Counted from the first letter of the stretch, positions 31,349 through 41,030 are shown. The stretch: 53,618 bases of DNA from Rhodospirillaceae bacterium (GCA_019694335.1 JAIBCD010000018.1:1-53618); one strand, 5' to 3'. Notes: generated by a model not told the origin, from the sequence alone. A program made the numbers and translations.

Positions 31349-32005
31349 TTACTTTTTCGCCGGAGCCGGCGGAGCCTTGGCGGCCGGGGCGGTGCCCGGA
31401 ACGCCCGGGGCCGGCGCGGCGCCCGGAGCGCCCTGCACCTGCAGGGTGGCCGGATCCTGGAACTTCACCGACGGCAGACGCTGGTTGATGCGGTCCAGGA
31501 TCGGCGCGGTGATGTCCATGGACGGATCGGCGTAGACCACCTGGTTGCGCGCGATCACGGTGGTGATGCCCTGGGCCTTGGCCACTTCACCCGAGATGGT
31601 GACGATGGTGTTGCCGATTTCCTGCATGGCCTGCTGGAACGAATAGTCCAGGCGGTCCTGCTTTTCCTTCACCTGGCCCTGGAAGTCCGCGAGCTTTTGC
31701 TGGAAGGCCTGGGCGCGCTGCTGGAACACGTCCGGCGCGAGAACGCCGCGCTGCTGCGACAGTTCCTGGTCCTCGGTGCGCAGCTTGGTCTCCATGTCCT
31801 TGACCTGCGCCTGGTAGGTCGAGGCGTATTTTTCGCGCTCGAGGCGCACGCCCTTCGCCGCCAGGGATTCCGCGAGCAGCCTGTCGGCATCGACGATGCC
31901 GATGATGGTGGCGGCGCGGGTCTGGGCGGCCGCGGGCTGAACAACGGCGGCGGCCATCAGGGCCGCGAGCGCCGCTGCCTGAACGTGAGTGATGAAGCGT
32001 GTCAT
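31349..32005 (-). CDS. skp: OmpH/Skp family periplasmic chaperone
   Basis: Holdase for unfolded outer-membrane proteins on their way to BAM. I choose ATG 32005 (GAGGGAA upstream); a TTG seven codons earlier is less likely. 218 residues: signal peptide THVQAAALAALMAAAVVQPAAAQ, then a long coiled coil from about 40 to 150 (SLAAKGVRLEREKYASTYQA...QQRAQAFQQKLADFQGQVKEKQDRLDYS), the tentacle region of Skp. An Ala/Pro-rich tail ends PAPAKK. It lies 41 bases downstream of bamA, the usual place. Confidence 0.9.
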   Translation of the reverse strand: MTRFITHVQAAALAALMAAAVVQPAAAQTRAATIIGIVDADRLLAESLAAKGVRLEREKYASTYQAQVKDMETKLRTEDQELSQQRGVLAPDVFQQRAQAFQQKLADFQGQVKEKQDRLDYSFQQAMQEIGNTIVTISGEVAKAQGITTVIARNQVVYADPSMDITAPILDRINQRLPSVKFQDPATLQVQGAPGAAPAPGVPGTAPAAKAPPAPAKK

Positions 32006-32046
32006 GTGAGTTCCCTCGATTTTCAAAAGTGCTGTGTGTGCGTTTG

Positions 32047-34410
32047 TTACTGGAAACGTTGGCCGAAGTTGATACGGAAATGTGTCTTACGGTCGAACGG
32101 CTGGGCGCCGACGATGAAGAGCGCGTAGTCGACCGAGATCACCCCGACTGGCGATTTCCAGTCAAAGCCGAACCCGGCCGAGCCGCGCGGCTTGGTGCTG
32201 TAGAGCACCGACGCCGCGCCGGAATTAATGATCGACTTGGGCGGGCCGATGATGCCCCAATCGGTGAACAGGCGGGTCTTGATGCCCACGTCCTGCGGCA
32301 GGCCGAGCGGCACGCGCAGTTCGACGTTGCCGGTCACCATCCAGTCGCCGCCCAGGGCATCGCCGGTGCTGGCGTCGCGCGGGCTGGCGCCGTAATCCTC
32401 GAAGCCGCGCAGGGACTGACCGCCCAGCTGCGAGCGCTGGTAGATCTTCACGTCCTGGCCGAGGCCGACGATGTACACGCCCGAGGCGCCGGCGGAGATG
32501 ATCCAGCCGTCGAACGGCATGGTGTAGATGGCGCCGCCGATGCCGCCGCGCACGAACCGCTGGTCGCCGCCGAGACCGGCGAGATCGCTGTTGAGCGCGA
32601 TGAAGTAACCGCGGGTCGGGTCGATGATGTTGTTGCGCTTGTCGAAGGTGGTGACCTGCGAGACCTGCGACAGGAACGACGAGCCCGCCTGTTCGCGCAC
32701 GTACTGCGAGGTGGCGTTGGTCAGGCCCGACAGGCTTTGCAGGAACGCCTGGTAGTTGAAGCGCTGATACAGGTTTTCGTTGTACTGGAAGCCGATGCGG
32801 GCGGTGCCGCCGTAGGTGTTCGAGGTGTAGCCGGTGTACTTGCTGTAGTCGGACTTGCTCGCCACCAGGTCGAAGCCCGCCACCACGCGGCGGTCCTGGA
32901 AGTAAGGATTGGTGTAGCTGAGGCTCACCTGGCTGTTCTGCTGGGCGATCGACAGATTGGCCGAGATGGCGTTGCCGGTGCCGAGCAGGTTGCGCTGGGA
33001 GATGCCGATGTCGAACAGCGCGCCGGACGCACTCGAGTAACCCACGCCGAACTGGATTTCGCCGGTGTTGTCTTCCTCGACCTTCACCTTGAGGATGGTG
33101 CGGTCGGGGTAGGTTTCCGAACGGACGTTGTCGATGGTGACGCCGCCCTCTTCCTTGAAGAAACCGAGGTTCTGCAGGCGCTCCTTGGAACGGCGGACTT
33201 TCGCGGTGTTGAAGGCGTCGCCTTCCGCGAGGATCATTTCACGGCGCAGCACCTTGTCGACGGTGACGTTGTTGCCGGTGATGTCGATGCGCTCGACGAA
33301 CACGCGTGGGCCTTCGCGGACATGGAAGGTCTCGGCGATGGTATGGGCCTCGGGGTCGCGCTGCACCTGCGGCGAGACATCGACGAAGGCGTAACCGGAG
33401 GCGCCGGCGGCGTCGGTGATGGCGTCGACGGTGTCCTCGATCTGCTTGGCGTTGAACCAATCGCCGACCTGCGGGATCACCGCGCGCTGCAGGTTTTCCT
33501 TCGGCACATCCTTGATCTGGACGTCGAGATCGACCTTGGTGAGCTTGTAGCGCGGACCTTCCTTGATGGTGAAGGTCATGTAGAAGTTCTCGCGGTTGGG
33601 CGAGAGTTCGGCCACCGACGAGATCACTTCGAAGTCCGCGAAACCGTTCTGCAGGTAGTGGCGGCGCAGGAGTTCGCGGTCGTAGTTCATGCGGTCGGGA
33701 TCGTAGGTGTCCGACGACGAGAAGATGCGCCACCAACGTTCCTCGCGCGTCTGGATGACGCTGCGCAGGTCGCCGTCGCCGTAGCTTTCGTTGCCGACGA
33801 AATTGATGGTGCGCACATAGGTGGGCTGGCCTTCGGTGATTTCGAAGGCGAGGTCGACGCGGTTCTGGGGCAGTTCGATCACCTTCGGCTCGACGCGGGC
33901 GGCGAACCGGCCCTTGCGGCGGTAGAGCTCGAGGATCTTTTCCACGTCCTGCTGCACCTTGGTGCGCGTATAGATCACGCGGGCGCGGAGCTGGATCTCC
34001 TTGGTGATGTCCTCGTCCTTGATCTTGTTGTTGCCTTCGATCTGGACGCGGTTGACGATCGGGTTCTCGACCACGCGCACCAGCAGCGTGGAGCCCTGGC
34101 GCGAGATCGATACGTCGGCGAACAGGCTGGTGGCGAACAGGTTCTTGATCGAGCGGTCGATGCGCGCCGGGTCGAAAGTGTCGCCCTCGCGCACGGTCAG
34201 GTAGGTACGGATGGTGGCGGGCTCGACGCGCTGGTTGCCCTGCACGGCGATGATCTCGATGGTGTCGCTGTCACTCTGCGCGAACGCCCGCTGCGGCACG
34301 GCGAAGGCCGCCAGCACCAGGATCATGAGCACGGCAACAATCCGCGTCATCACGATCCGCGTCATGTCGCGGCATACCAAAGCACCAACCAAGCGGGCCC
34401 CCAACGTCAT
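32047..34410 (-). CDS. bamA: Outer membrane protein assembly factor BamA
   Basis: Core barrel of the BAM complex that inserts outer-membrane proteins. The 787 residues include a signal peptide (ending VPQRAFAQ), five POTRA domains from about residue 42 to 440 (IIAVQGNQRVEPATIRTYL, VRVVENPIVNRVQIEGNNKI and so on), and a 16-strand barrel with the family loop 6 element: LRGFEDYG near residue 655 is the conserved (V/I)RGF motif. Start uncertain: ATG 34410 is used, but ATG 34365 and 34350 give a shorter, cleaner signal peptide (a tandem MTRIVMTRIV is visible). The C terminus is GQRFQ, one residue past the usual final Phe. Confidence 0.96.
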   Translation of the reverse strand: MTLGARLVGALVCRDMTRIVMTRIVAVLMILVLAAFAVPQRAFAQSDSDTIEIIAVQGNQRVEPATIRTYLTVREGDTFDPARIDRSIKNLFATSLFADVSISRQGSTLLVRVVENPIVNRVQIEGNNKIKDEDITKEIQLRARVIYTRTKVQQDVEKILELYRRKGRFAARVEPKVIELPQNRVDLAFEITEGQPTYVRTINFVGNESYGDGDLRSVIQTREERWWRIFSSSDTYDPDRMNYDRELLRRHYLQNGFADFEVISSVAELSPNRENFYMTFTIKEGPRYKLTKVDLDVQIKDVPKENLQRAVIPQVGDWFNAKQIEDTVDAITDAAGASGYAFVDVSPQVQRDPEAHTIAETFHVREGPRVFVERIDITGNNVTVDKVLRREMILAEGDAFNTAKVRRSKERLQNLGFFKEEGGVTIDNVRSETYPDRTILKVKVEEDNTGEIQFGVGYSSASGALFDIGISQRNLLGTGNAISANLSIAQQNSQVSLSYTNPYFQDRRVVAGFDLVASKSDYSKYTGYTSNTYGGTARIGFQYNENLYQRFNYQAFLQSLSGLTNATSQYVREQAGSSFLSQVSQVTTFDKRNNIIDPTRGYFIALNSDLAGLGGDQRFVRGGIGGAIYTMPFDGWIISAGASGVYIVGLGQDVKIYQRSQLGGQSLRGFEDYGASPRDASTGDALGGDWMVTGNVELRVPLGLPQDVGIKTRLFTDWGIIGPPKSIINSGAASVLYSTKPRGSAGFGFDWKSPVGVISVDYALFIVGAQPFDRKTHFRINFGQRFQ

Positions 34411-34466
34411 CAACTGTTCTCAGCTTCTAAATTGCCCGATGGTTTTCAGCGGCGGTTCTTGGCGGC

Positions 34467-35600
34467 TCACGATGAACGAAAGATGTCGTTCCAGGTGACG
34501 AACAACATCAGCGCCAGAACAAGTGCCAGTCCGACGCGTAATCCCCACTCCTGAGCCCGCTCCGAAAGGGGGCGTCTGCGCGCGGCTTCGATGGCGTAAA
34601 ACAACAGGTGTCCGCCGTCAAGCACAGGCACGGGCAAAAGGTTCATAAAACCCAGGCTTAAAGAGATTACCGCCAACATTAGGACGAACTCGGCGGCCCC
34701 CGCCTTCGCGGCCTGGGAGGTATATTTTGCAATGCGGATCGGGCCGCCCAGATCCTCGGTTCCGCGCCGGCCGGTCAGCATCTGGCCGACCGCCACCAGG
34801 TTGGTCCTTACAATATCGTAAGTCTGCTGGACCGAGGCCCCGAGCGCCGCGGCTGGGTTCAGCGCCTTGAAGTGGGTTTCCCCGTTCGAGGTGATGCCCA
34901 GCAGGAAGGCCTTGGCCTCGTTCCCGAACACATCCTTGGTGACGGTCTGGCGCGGGGTCACCGACAGGGTCATTTCCTGGCCGCCGCGGCGGATGGTCAC
35001 ATCCATGGCGGCGCCCGTGGAAAGCTGGATGACGCTGCGGATGTCCTCGAACCGCTCGATGGCCGTGTGATCGACCGTCAACACCCGGTCGTCGGGCATC
35101 AGGCCGGCGGCGGCGGCGGCGGAGTTTGCCTGTACCTGGCCGATCACCGGTTCGGTGATCGACTGGCCGTAGATCATGAAGGTGATCCAGAACACCACGA
35201 TGGTGAACAGGAAGTTCGCCGCCGGCCCGGCGAAGGCAATGGCCGAGCGCTGACCGACGGTCTTGTACTTGAAGGAAACCTTCTTCTCTTCCTCGGTCAG
35301 CGCGCGCGGTTCCGGCTTGGCGCCATCCGTGGCGCCGCCCTCAACCGCTTGCATGGTCTCGGCTTCGCCGAACATTTTCACGTAGCCGCCGAGCGGGATC
35401 AGGCTGAACTTCCAGCGCGTGCCGAGCTTGTCGGTATAGCCGAACAGTTCCGGACCGAAGCCGATCGAGAAGGCATGGCAGCGCACGCCGTTGCGCCGCG
35501 CCACCCAGAAATGGCCGAATTCGTGCACGAACACCACAATGGTGATGCCGACCAGGAAGCTGACGATGGCGAAAGTGCTGCCGAACAGTTGGTCAATCAC
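34467..35600 (-). CDS. rseP: Site-2 protease RseP (RIP zinc metalloprotease)
   Basis: Intramembrane protease that cleaves anti-sigma factors and leftover signal peptides. 377 residues. The first membrane helix contains the zinc motif HEFGH (VVFVHEFGHFWVARR, about residues 24-38). The PDZ domain lies around residue 130-215 (IGQVQANSAAAAAGLMPDDRVLTVD). The second active-site motif NLLPVPVLDGGHLLFY near residue 325 supplies the Asp ligand. Only one PDZ domain is evident where E. coli has two. Between dxr and bamA, as usual. Confidence 0.96.
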   Translation of the reverse strand: MIDQLFGSTFAIVSFLVGITIVVFVHEFGHFWVARRNGVRCHAFSIGFGPELFGYTDKLGTRWKFSLIPLGGYVKMFGEAETMQAVEGGATDGAKPEPRALTEEEKKVSFKYKTVGQRSAIAFAGPAANFLFTIVVFWITFMIYGQSITEPVIGQVQANSAAAAAGLMPDDRVLTVDHTAIERFEDIRSVIQLSTGAAMDVTIRRGGQEMTLSVTPRQTVTKDVFGNEAKAFLLGITSNGETHFKALNPAAALGASVQQTYDIVRTNLVAVGQMLTGRRGTEDLGGPIRIAKYTSQAAKAGAAEFVLMLAVISLSLGFMNLLPVPVLDGGHLLFYAIEAARRRPLSERAQEWGLRVGLALVLALMLFVTWNDIFRSS

Positions 35601-35648
35601 GTCGTGGCCTCTTCCGGTTGGCCCCCGTTGAACACAAATTTCGCATAG

Positions 35649-36836
35649 CTATTCCGCCGCGGTTTTTTGCGCGGCGTTGCCCGCGACGGCCTTGCGCGCG
35701 GCGCCTCCCGCCGTTCTCCTGGCCTCCTCGTCCACCGCGAGGATGTCGTCGAGACAGCCGAGTTTCCGCTGCGCCACGCGCGCCAAGGTTTGCTCGACAA
35801 TTGCGGCAATCTCAAGGAAGCCGATCTCGCCCGCCAGGAAACGCGCCACCGCGACCTCGTTGGCGGCGTTGAGAATGGTGGGCGCCGCCCCGCCTGTTAC
35901 GAGCGCTTCCTGCGCCAGGCGCAAGGCCGGGAAACGCGCGAGGTCGGGGGTTTCGAAGGTCAGCGAACCGAGCTTGGCGAGGTTGAGGCGCGCGGCCGGC
36001 GCTTCCAGGCGCTTGGGCCAGCCCAGGGTATAGGCGATGGGCGTGCGCATGTCGGGCGTGCCCAGCTGGGCGAGCACCGAACCGTCGGCGTATTCCACCA
36101 TGCTGTGGATCACCGACTGCGGGTGCACCAGCACCTCGATCTGCGCCGGCTTCATGCGGAACAGGTGGTGGGCCTCGATCACCTCGAGGCCCTTGTTCAT
36201 CATGGTGGCGCTGTCGACCGAGATCTTGGCGCCCATGGACCAGTTGGGGTGGGCGACCGCCTGGGCCGGCGTGACGCCGCGCATGTCGGCGATGGGCAGC
36301 GACCGGAACGGCCCGCCCGACGCGGTCAGAATGACCTTCGTGACCTTCTCGTGCTGGTCGAAATCGAACACCTGGAAGATCGCGTTGTGTTCGGAATCCA
36401 CCGGCAGCAGCGTGGCCTTATGGCGTGCCACCGCGGCCATGAAGATGTCGCCGGCGCTGACCAGGCATTCCTTGTTCGCCAGGGCAACGGTCGCGCCGCG
36501 TTCCACCGCCGCCAGGGTGGGTTTCAAGCCGGCGGCGCCGACAATGGCGGCCATCACCCATTCCGCGTCACGGCGGGCGGCTTCGCATACCGCATGGTCG
36601 CCGGCCGCGATCGCGATCCCGGTGCCGGCCAGGGCAGCCTTGAGCGCCGCGTAGCCGCTGGGATCGGCCAGGGCCACCATCTCGGGCTTCAGCGACATGG
36701 CCTGGGCAGCAAGCTTTTCCCAGTTGCTGTGGGCGGTCAGCGCCACCACCTGGTAGGCGCCGCGATTGCGGTTCACCAGATCGATGGTGGACTCGCCCAC
36801 CGATCCCGTGGATCCCAGAATGGTTATGCGCCGCAC
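35649..36836 (-). CDS. dxr: 1-deoxy-D-xylulose 5-phosphate reductoisomerase
   Basis: Second step of the MEP isoprenoid pathway, making MEP with NADPH. 395 residues with the Rossmann loop ILGSTGSVGESTIDLV (residues 5-20), ALANKECLVSAGD, VDSEHNAIFQ (metal Glu), ILTASGGPFRS, AHPNWSMGAKISVDSATMMNKGLEVIEAHHLF, and MVEYADGSVLAQLGTPDMRTPIAYTLGWP. The C terminus is Ala/Lys-rich. It feeds uppS, two genes upstream, with isoprenoid units. Gap to cdsA is 134 bases, with nothing recognisable in it. Confidence 0.97.
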   Translation of the reverse strand: MRRITILGSTGSVGESTIDLVNRNRGAYQVVALTAHSNWEKLAAQAMSLKPEMVALADPSGYAALKAALAGTGIAIAAGDHAVCEAARRDAEWVMAAIVGAAGLKPTLAAVERGATVALANKECLVSAGDIFMAAVARHKATLLPVDSEHNAIFQVFDFDQHEKVTKVILTASGGPFRSLPIADMRGVTPAQAVAHPNWSMGAKISVDSATMMNKGLEVIEAHHLFRMKPAQIEVLVHPQSVIHSMVEYADGSVLAQLGTPDMRTPIAYTLGWPKRLEAPAARLNLAKLGSLTFETPDLARFPALRLAQEALVTGGAAPTILNAANEVAVARFLAGEIGFLEIAAIVEQTLARVAQRKLGCLDDILAVDEEARRTAGGAARKAVAGNAAQKTAAE

Positions 36837-36970
36837 GTGGTTATCCCCCGCCTCATCCTTCGCGCGCCCTTGGTGGGCTGTGTTACAGACCGCATTTCTT
36901 AACCGCTTTCGGCCCGTGACGCTTCACCGCAAACAAACCGGATCGCGTGATCCAGGTCTTCTGGCCCGGC

Positions 36971-37756
36971 TCACCAGTGTTGCACTCCGCCGCCCAGAAT
37001 AACGCAAAAAACCGCGGCAAAGGGGGCGGCGGCCCAGAGTCCGTCGAACCGGTCCATCAATCCGCCGTGGCCCGGAATCAAGGCCCCGGAGTCCTTAACG
37101 TCATAGCGTCTTTTTAGCGAAGATTCAAAGAGATCGCCTGCCTGGCTTATAACTGACAGCAACCCGGCGATGGCGGCGATTGAGGGCACAAACGCGCCCT
37201 GGTAGGCCCAATACACACCGGAACTGGCAATCACCGCCCAAATCAACCCACCAACGGCCCCGGACCAGGTCTTTTTGGGGCTGACCGCAGGGGCCAGCTT
37301 GGGGCCGCCGATGAGCCGGCCGCAGATATAGGCGCCGATATCCGTCGCCCAGATCACCGCCAGCAGCCAGAACACCGACTGGGCGCCGCCCACGTCCATG
37401 AGGTGCAGCAGGGACAGCGCCGGCAGCAGCACGTAGGGCACGGCGATTTGCGCCACATGGCGTTCCTTGCGCCCGGCGGCCTTGTCCGAGACGATGCCCG
37501 CCAGGCCGACCGCCGCCCCCAGCGCCAGGGCCGCGGTCGCGGAGACGAAAGTCATGGCCAGAACCGCCGCGACGATCCCCGCGATGGCCAGACCCTGGCG
37601 CTTGGGGCCCGCCTTCCCGTCCATCCGCAGGAATTCGTAGGCCATGATCCCGGCGATCGCCGCCACCATGATGTGGAAATAGGGCTTCTCCCAGTACACC
37701 AGGGCGAGGAACAGGGGGGCGAGGACCACCCCCGAGGCGACGCGGGTCCAGAACAT
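36971..37756 (-). CDS. cdsA: Phosphatidate cytidylyltransferase
   Basis: Makes CDP-diacylglycerol from phosphatidate and CTP in the inner membrane, the branch point for phospholipids. 261 residues with about seven membrane helices and the CDP-alcohol signature near the C terminus: SSLKRRYDVKDSGALIPGHGGLMDRFDGL (family S-x8-K/R-D-x-K-D...PGHGG...DR-D). ATDIGAYICGRLIGGPKLAPAVSPKKTWSGAVGG is also typical. Twelve bases after uppS. Confidence 0.96.
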   Translation of the reverse strand: MFWTRVASGVVLAPLFLALVYWEKPYFHIMVAAIAGIMAYEFLRMDGKAGPKRQGLAIAGIVAAVLAMTFVSATAALALGAAVGLAGIVSDKAAGRKERHVAQIAVPYVLLPALSLLHLMDVGGAQSVFWLLAVIWATDIGAYICGRLIGGPKLAPAVSPKKTWSGAVGGLIWAVIASSGVYWAYQGAFVPSIAAIAGLLSVISQAGDLFESSLKRRYDVKDSGALIPGHGGLMDRFDGLWAAAPFAAVFCVILGGGVQHW

Positions 37757-37768
37757 GCGGTGGGTGCT

Positions 37769-38536
37769 TTACGATGAGACCGCGCCGTAGCGCCGGTCGC
37801 GGGAGCGGAAGGTGGCGATGGCGGCTTCCAGTTCGGCGGCGCCGAAGTCGGGCCACAAGGTGTCGGTGAACACCAACTCGGTATAGGCGAGCTGCCACAG
37901 CAGGAAGTTGCTGATGCGCTGTTCGCCGGAAGTGCGGATGAGCAAGTCGGGATCGGGCATGTCGGCCGTGAACAGGGACTTGCCGAAGGCGGCCTCGTCG
38001 ATGTCCTCGGGCTTGAGCGTTCCTTCGATGCAGTCCCGCGCGAGCTTTCGCGCCCCGGCCACGATCTCCTGCCGGCTGCCGTAGGACAGCGCGATGGTCA
38101 GGGTCATGCGGGTGTTGGCGGCGGTGCGGGCCTCGGCGCCCTCTATCAGTGCCACGGTGTCGGGTGGCAGACGTTCCCGATCGCCGATAACGGACAGGCG
38201 GATGCCATTGCTGTGCAGTTCAGCGAGTTCGTTCTCGAGGTAATAGCGCAAGAGGCCGAACAGATCCTTCACCTCGCTCTCGGGGCGCTGCCAGTTTTCC
38301 GACGAGAAGCCGAACAGCGTGAGATAGGAGATGCCGAGGTTGCCCGCGCTCTTGATCACGCGTTTGACCGCGTCGGCGCCACGCTTGTGCCCGGCGGTGC
38401 GCGGCAGTCCCCGCGCCTTCGCCCAGCGCCCGTTGCCGTCCATGATGATGGCGACATGGACTGGACCGGCGGGGCCGGTCTTGCCGGAGGCGAGCGCCCC
38501 TTGGTCGGTCAGCCGCTGGGCGGGTTCCGCGGGCAT
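37769..38536 (-). CDS. uppS: Isoprenyl transferase (undecaprenyl diphosphate synthase)
   Basis: Builds the C55 lipid carrier for peptidoglycan and O-antigen. 255 residues. Motifs: VAIIMDGNGRWAKARGLPR (catalytic Asp near residue 33), GHKRGADAVKRV, LTLFGFSSENWQRP (substrate loop), and RTSGEQRISNFLLWQLAYTELVFTDTLWPDF. An N-terminal extension of about 25 residues precedes the conserved core. Frr lies 14 bases upstream on the same transcript. Confidence 0.97.
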   Translation of the reverse strand: MPAEPAQRLTDQGALASGKTGPAGPVHVAIIMDGNGRWAKARGLPRTAGHKRGADAVKRVIKSAGNLGISYLTLFGFSSENWQRPESEVKDLFGLLRYYLENELAELHSNGIRLSVIGDRERLPPDTVALIEGAEARTAANTRMTLTIALSYGSRQEIVAGARKLARDCIEGTLKPEDIDEAAFGKSLFTADMPDPDLLIRTSGEQRISNFLLWQLAYTELVFTDTLWPDFGAAELEAAIATFRSRDRRYGAVSS

Positions 38537-38550
38537 TATACCCCAGCTTC

Positions 38551-39114
38551 CTAAACCTGAGTGATTTCCTGCTCTTTGTGCTTCAAGGCCTCGTCGACCT
38601 TGCCGATGTATTGGTCGGTCATCTTCTGGACTTCCTCACCGTATTTGCGGTGCTCGTCCTGCGAGATGATGTGGTCCTTCTCGAATTTCTTCAGGACTTC
38701 GTTGCCGTCGCGGCGCACGTTGCGGATCGCGACGCGCGCGTTCTCGGCATACTTATGCGCGACCTTGGTGAGTTCGGTGCGGCGTTCGGCGGTCAAGGGC
38801 GGGATCGGCACGCGGATCAGGGTGCCGTCGGCCATGGGGTTGAGGCCGAGGTTGGCCTCGCGGATCCCCTTCTCCACCGCCTTCGCGAGCCCCTTGTCCC
38901 ACACCGACACCGACAGCAGGCGCGGTTCCGGCACCGAGACCGAGGCGCACTGGTTGAGCGGCATCTTGGCGCCGTAGGCTTCCACGATGACGTTCTCGAG
39001 CAAGGACGTGCTGGCGCGGCCTGTGCGCAGGCCGGAGAACTCCTTCTTGGCGTGCTCGATGCTGACTTCCATCTTGTGCTGAAGGTCTTTCTTCAGCTCG
39101 GCGTAGGTCTTCAT
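38551..39114 (-). CDS. frr: Ribosome recycling factor
   Basis: Splits post-termination ribosomes together with EF-G. 187 residues of the two-domain tRNA-mimic shape: domain I helices ([28 protein letters not shown] at the N terminus, [26 protein letters not shown] at the C terminus) and domain II between them (about 30-105, [27 protein letters not shown]). GGGGAC precedes the start. Gap to pyrH is 28 bases. Confidence 0.98.
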   Translation of the reverse strand: MKTYAELKKDLQHKMEVSIEHAKKEFSGLRTGRASTSLLENVIVEAYGAKMPLNQCASVSVPEPRLLSVSVWDKGLAKAVEKGIREANLGLNPMADGTLIRVPIPPLTAERRTELTKVAHKYAENARVAIRNVRRDGNEVLKKFEKDHIISQDEHRKYGEEVQKMTDQYIGKVDEALKHKEQEITQV

Positions 39115-39142
39115 AGCGTCCCCACTCTCCCTCGAATATGTC

Positions 39143-39880
39143 TCAGGCCGCTTTACTGGCTTCGGCGGCGATCACGGTAAACTTGCCTTTGCCGCTCAGC
39201 ACATTGGCGATGGCATTGGCCTCATGCATGTTGAACACCACGATCGGCAGGCGGTTCTCGCGGGCCAGCGCGATGGCCGCGGTATCCATGACCTTGAGAT
39301 CGTCGGCGATCACTTTGTCGAAAGTCAGGCGGTCGTAGCGCACGGCATTGGCGTTGCGCTTGGGATCGGCGTTGTAGACGCCGTCCACCTGCGTGGCTTT
39401 CAGCAGCGCGTCGCAATTCATTTCGACCGCGCGCAAGGCCGCGGCGGTGTCGGTGGTGAAGAACGGATTGCCGGTGCCGGCGGCGAAGATCACCACCCGG
39501 CCCTTCTCCATGTGCCGGACCGCGCGGCGGCGGATGTAGGACTCGCTGATCTGGGACATGCCGATGGCCGATTGCACGCGGGTCGGCACGCCGATGGATT
39601 CCAACGCGTTCTGCACCGCGAGGCCGTTGATGACCGTGGCCAGCATGCCCATGTAGTCGGCGGTGGTGCGGTCCATGCCGTGGGCGGCCCCGGCCACGCC
39701 CCGGAAGATGTTGCCCCCGCCGATCACCAGGCACACCTGGCGGCCGCCTTCGGTCACCCGTTTGACGTCATTCGCGATCTTGAGGAGGGTCTCGTTGTGG
39801 ATCCCATAGGGGCTGGGGCCCATCAGGCCCTCGCCGGAGATCTTCACCAGGACGCGTTTGTAGGGAAGCGGCTCAGCCAT
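39143..39880 (-). CDS. pyrH: UMP kinase
   Basis: Phosphorylates UMP to UDP in the pyrimidine pathway that ends at PyrG in the same window. 245 residues of the amino-acid-kinase fold: [18 protein letters not shown] (residues 10-27), [50 protein letters not shown] and [17 protein letters not shown] terminator-like hairpin separates it from tsf, so the pyrH-frr-uppS run may need read-through or its own promoter. Confidence 0.97.
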   Translation of the reverse strand: MAEPLPYKRVLVKISGEGLMGPSPYGIHNETLLKIANDVKRVTEGGRQVCLVIGGGNIFRGVAGAAHGMDRTTADYMGMLATVINGLAVQNALESIGVPTRVQSAIGMSQISESYIRRRAVRHMEKGRVVIFAAGTGNPFFTTDTAAALRAVEMNCDALLKATQVDGVYNADPKRNANAVRYDRLTFDKVIADDLKVMDTAAIALARENRLPIVVFNMHEANAIANVLSGKGKFTVIAAEASKAA

Positions 39881-39919
39881 GGGGTCGGTTCCCTTATTTA
39901 ATAGGGTCTTAAGCCTATG

Positions 39920-39947
39920 AAAAAAGGACGGTTTTGCCGTCCTTTTT
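39920..39947 (-). terminator. Terminator-like hairpin between tsf and pyrH
   Basis: On the minus strand GGACGG-loop-CCGTCC is followed by TTTTTT, with A-run on the opposite side, so it may work in both directions. A second perfect 9-bp stem (GCGGCGCGG / CCGCGCCGC, 39956-39991) lies just upstream of it. Genes of the same cluster continue downstream, so it is probably a partial terminator. Confidence 0.7.
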
Positions 39948-40008
39948 AAACTTTTGCGGCGCGGCTGGCATCATATACCAAACCGCGCCGCAGGGAACTG
40001 CCAATAGC

Positions 40009-40938
40009 TTATTTCGTGCCGGCGACCGAGGCCACTTCGGCGGCGAAATCAGTGGCTTCCTTCTGGATGCCCTCGCCCAGGCCGAAGCGGATGAAGCCCA
40101 CCAGCTTGACCGGCGCGCCGATGTCCTTGCCGGCCTTCTCGACGACCTGACCGACCTTGGACTTGTCATCCATGATGTAGGCCTGCTCGAGCAGCACGAC
40201 TTCCTCGTAGAACTTGCGGGTCGAGCCCGCGACCATCTTTTCAATGATGTCGGCCGGCTTGCCCGAGGCGGCGGCCTTCTCGCGGTAGATGGCCTGCTCG
40301 CGGGCGAGCACGGCGGGGTCCACCTCGGCGATCGACAAGGCTTGAGGATTGGCGGCCGCTACGTGCATGGCGATCTGCTTGCCCAGTTCGGCGAGCTTGC
40401 CCGTATCGCCTGCGGACTCCAGCGCCACCAGCACGCCGATCTTGCCCAGACCCGGGCGGATGGCGGTGTGGATGTAGGACGCGACCACGCCCTTATCGAC
40501 GGCCAGGGCCGCCGCGCGGCGGATGGCCATGTTCTCGCCGATGGTGGCGATCAGGTGGGTGAGCTGCTCGGACACCGTGCGGCTTTCGCCCGGGTGCGGC
40601 TTGCCCTTGAGCGCTTCCACATCGCCCTTCACTTCCAGGGCGATCTTGGAGGCGGATTCAACGAAGTCCTGGAACAGCACGTTGCGGGCGACGAAATCGG
40701 TCTCGGCGTTGATCTCCACCGCCGCGCCGACGTTGCCGAGGGTCGCGACGCCGACCAGGCCTTCGGCGGCCACGCGGCTGGACTTCTTGGCGGCCTGGGA
40801 CAGGCCCTTCTTGCGCAGCCAGTCGATGGCCGCTTCCATGTCGCCGTCGGTTTGCGCCAGCGCCGTCTTGCAGTCCATCATGCCCGCGCCGGTCTTTTCG
40901 CGCAGGTCCTTCACCATCTGTGCAGTGATTTGAGCCAT
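40009..40938 (-). CDS. tsf: Elongation factor Ts
   Basis: Guanine nucleotide exchange factor for EF-Tu. I start at ATG 40938 (GAGGA upstream; sequence [20 protein letters not shown]), giving 309 residues; the longer open frame lacks a ribosome site and falls in the hairpin region. Seen: N-terminal UBA-like domain with [15 protein letters not shown], the [18 protein letters not shown] strand, and [13 protein letters not shown] of the core domain. Second gene of the rpsB-tsf pair. Confidence 0.97.
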   Translation of the reverse strand: MAQITAQMVKDLREKTGAGMMDCKTALAQTDGDMEAAIDWLRKKGLSQAAKKSSRVAAEGLVGVATLGNVGAAVEINAETDFVARNVLFQDFVESASKIALEVKGDVEALKGKPHPGESRTVSEQLTHLIATIGENMAIRRAAALAVDKGVVASYIHTAIRPGLGKIGVLVALESAGDTGKLAELGKQIAMHVAAANPQALSIAEVDPAVLAREQAIYREKAAASGKPADIIEKMVAGSTRKFYEEVVLLEQAYIMDDKSKVGQVVEKAGKDIGAPVKLVGFIRFGLGEGIQKEATDFAAEVASVAGTK

Positions 40939-40966
40939 GGAATCCTCGAGATGTGTATGTGAGAGG

Positions 40967-41030
40967 CCGCGGGGCGCTAACCCCGCGGTCCTCATGATCG
41001 GTCTGATCCGGCGCTAGAAACTAGCGCCGG
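40967..41030 (-). other. Two strong hairpins between rpsB and tsf
   Basis: CCGCGGGG / CCCCGCGG (40967-40974 and 40981-40988, 6-base loop) and CCGGCGCTAG / CTAGCGCCGG (41008-41017 and 41021-41030, loop of three). Both are perfect and lie in the 101-base gap. No U-run follows, so they look like attenuation or mRNA-stability structures between ribosomal-protein and EF-Ts genes. Confidence 0.75.

Noticed and set aside
31999-34554. 851-residue plus-strand open frame
   Set aside because: Antisense shadow of bamA; skewed composition and no recognisable motif.
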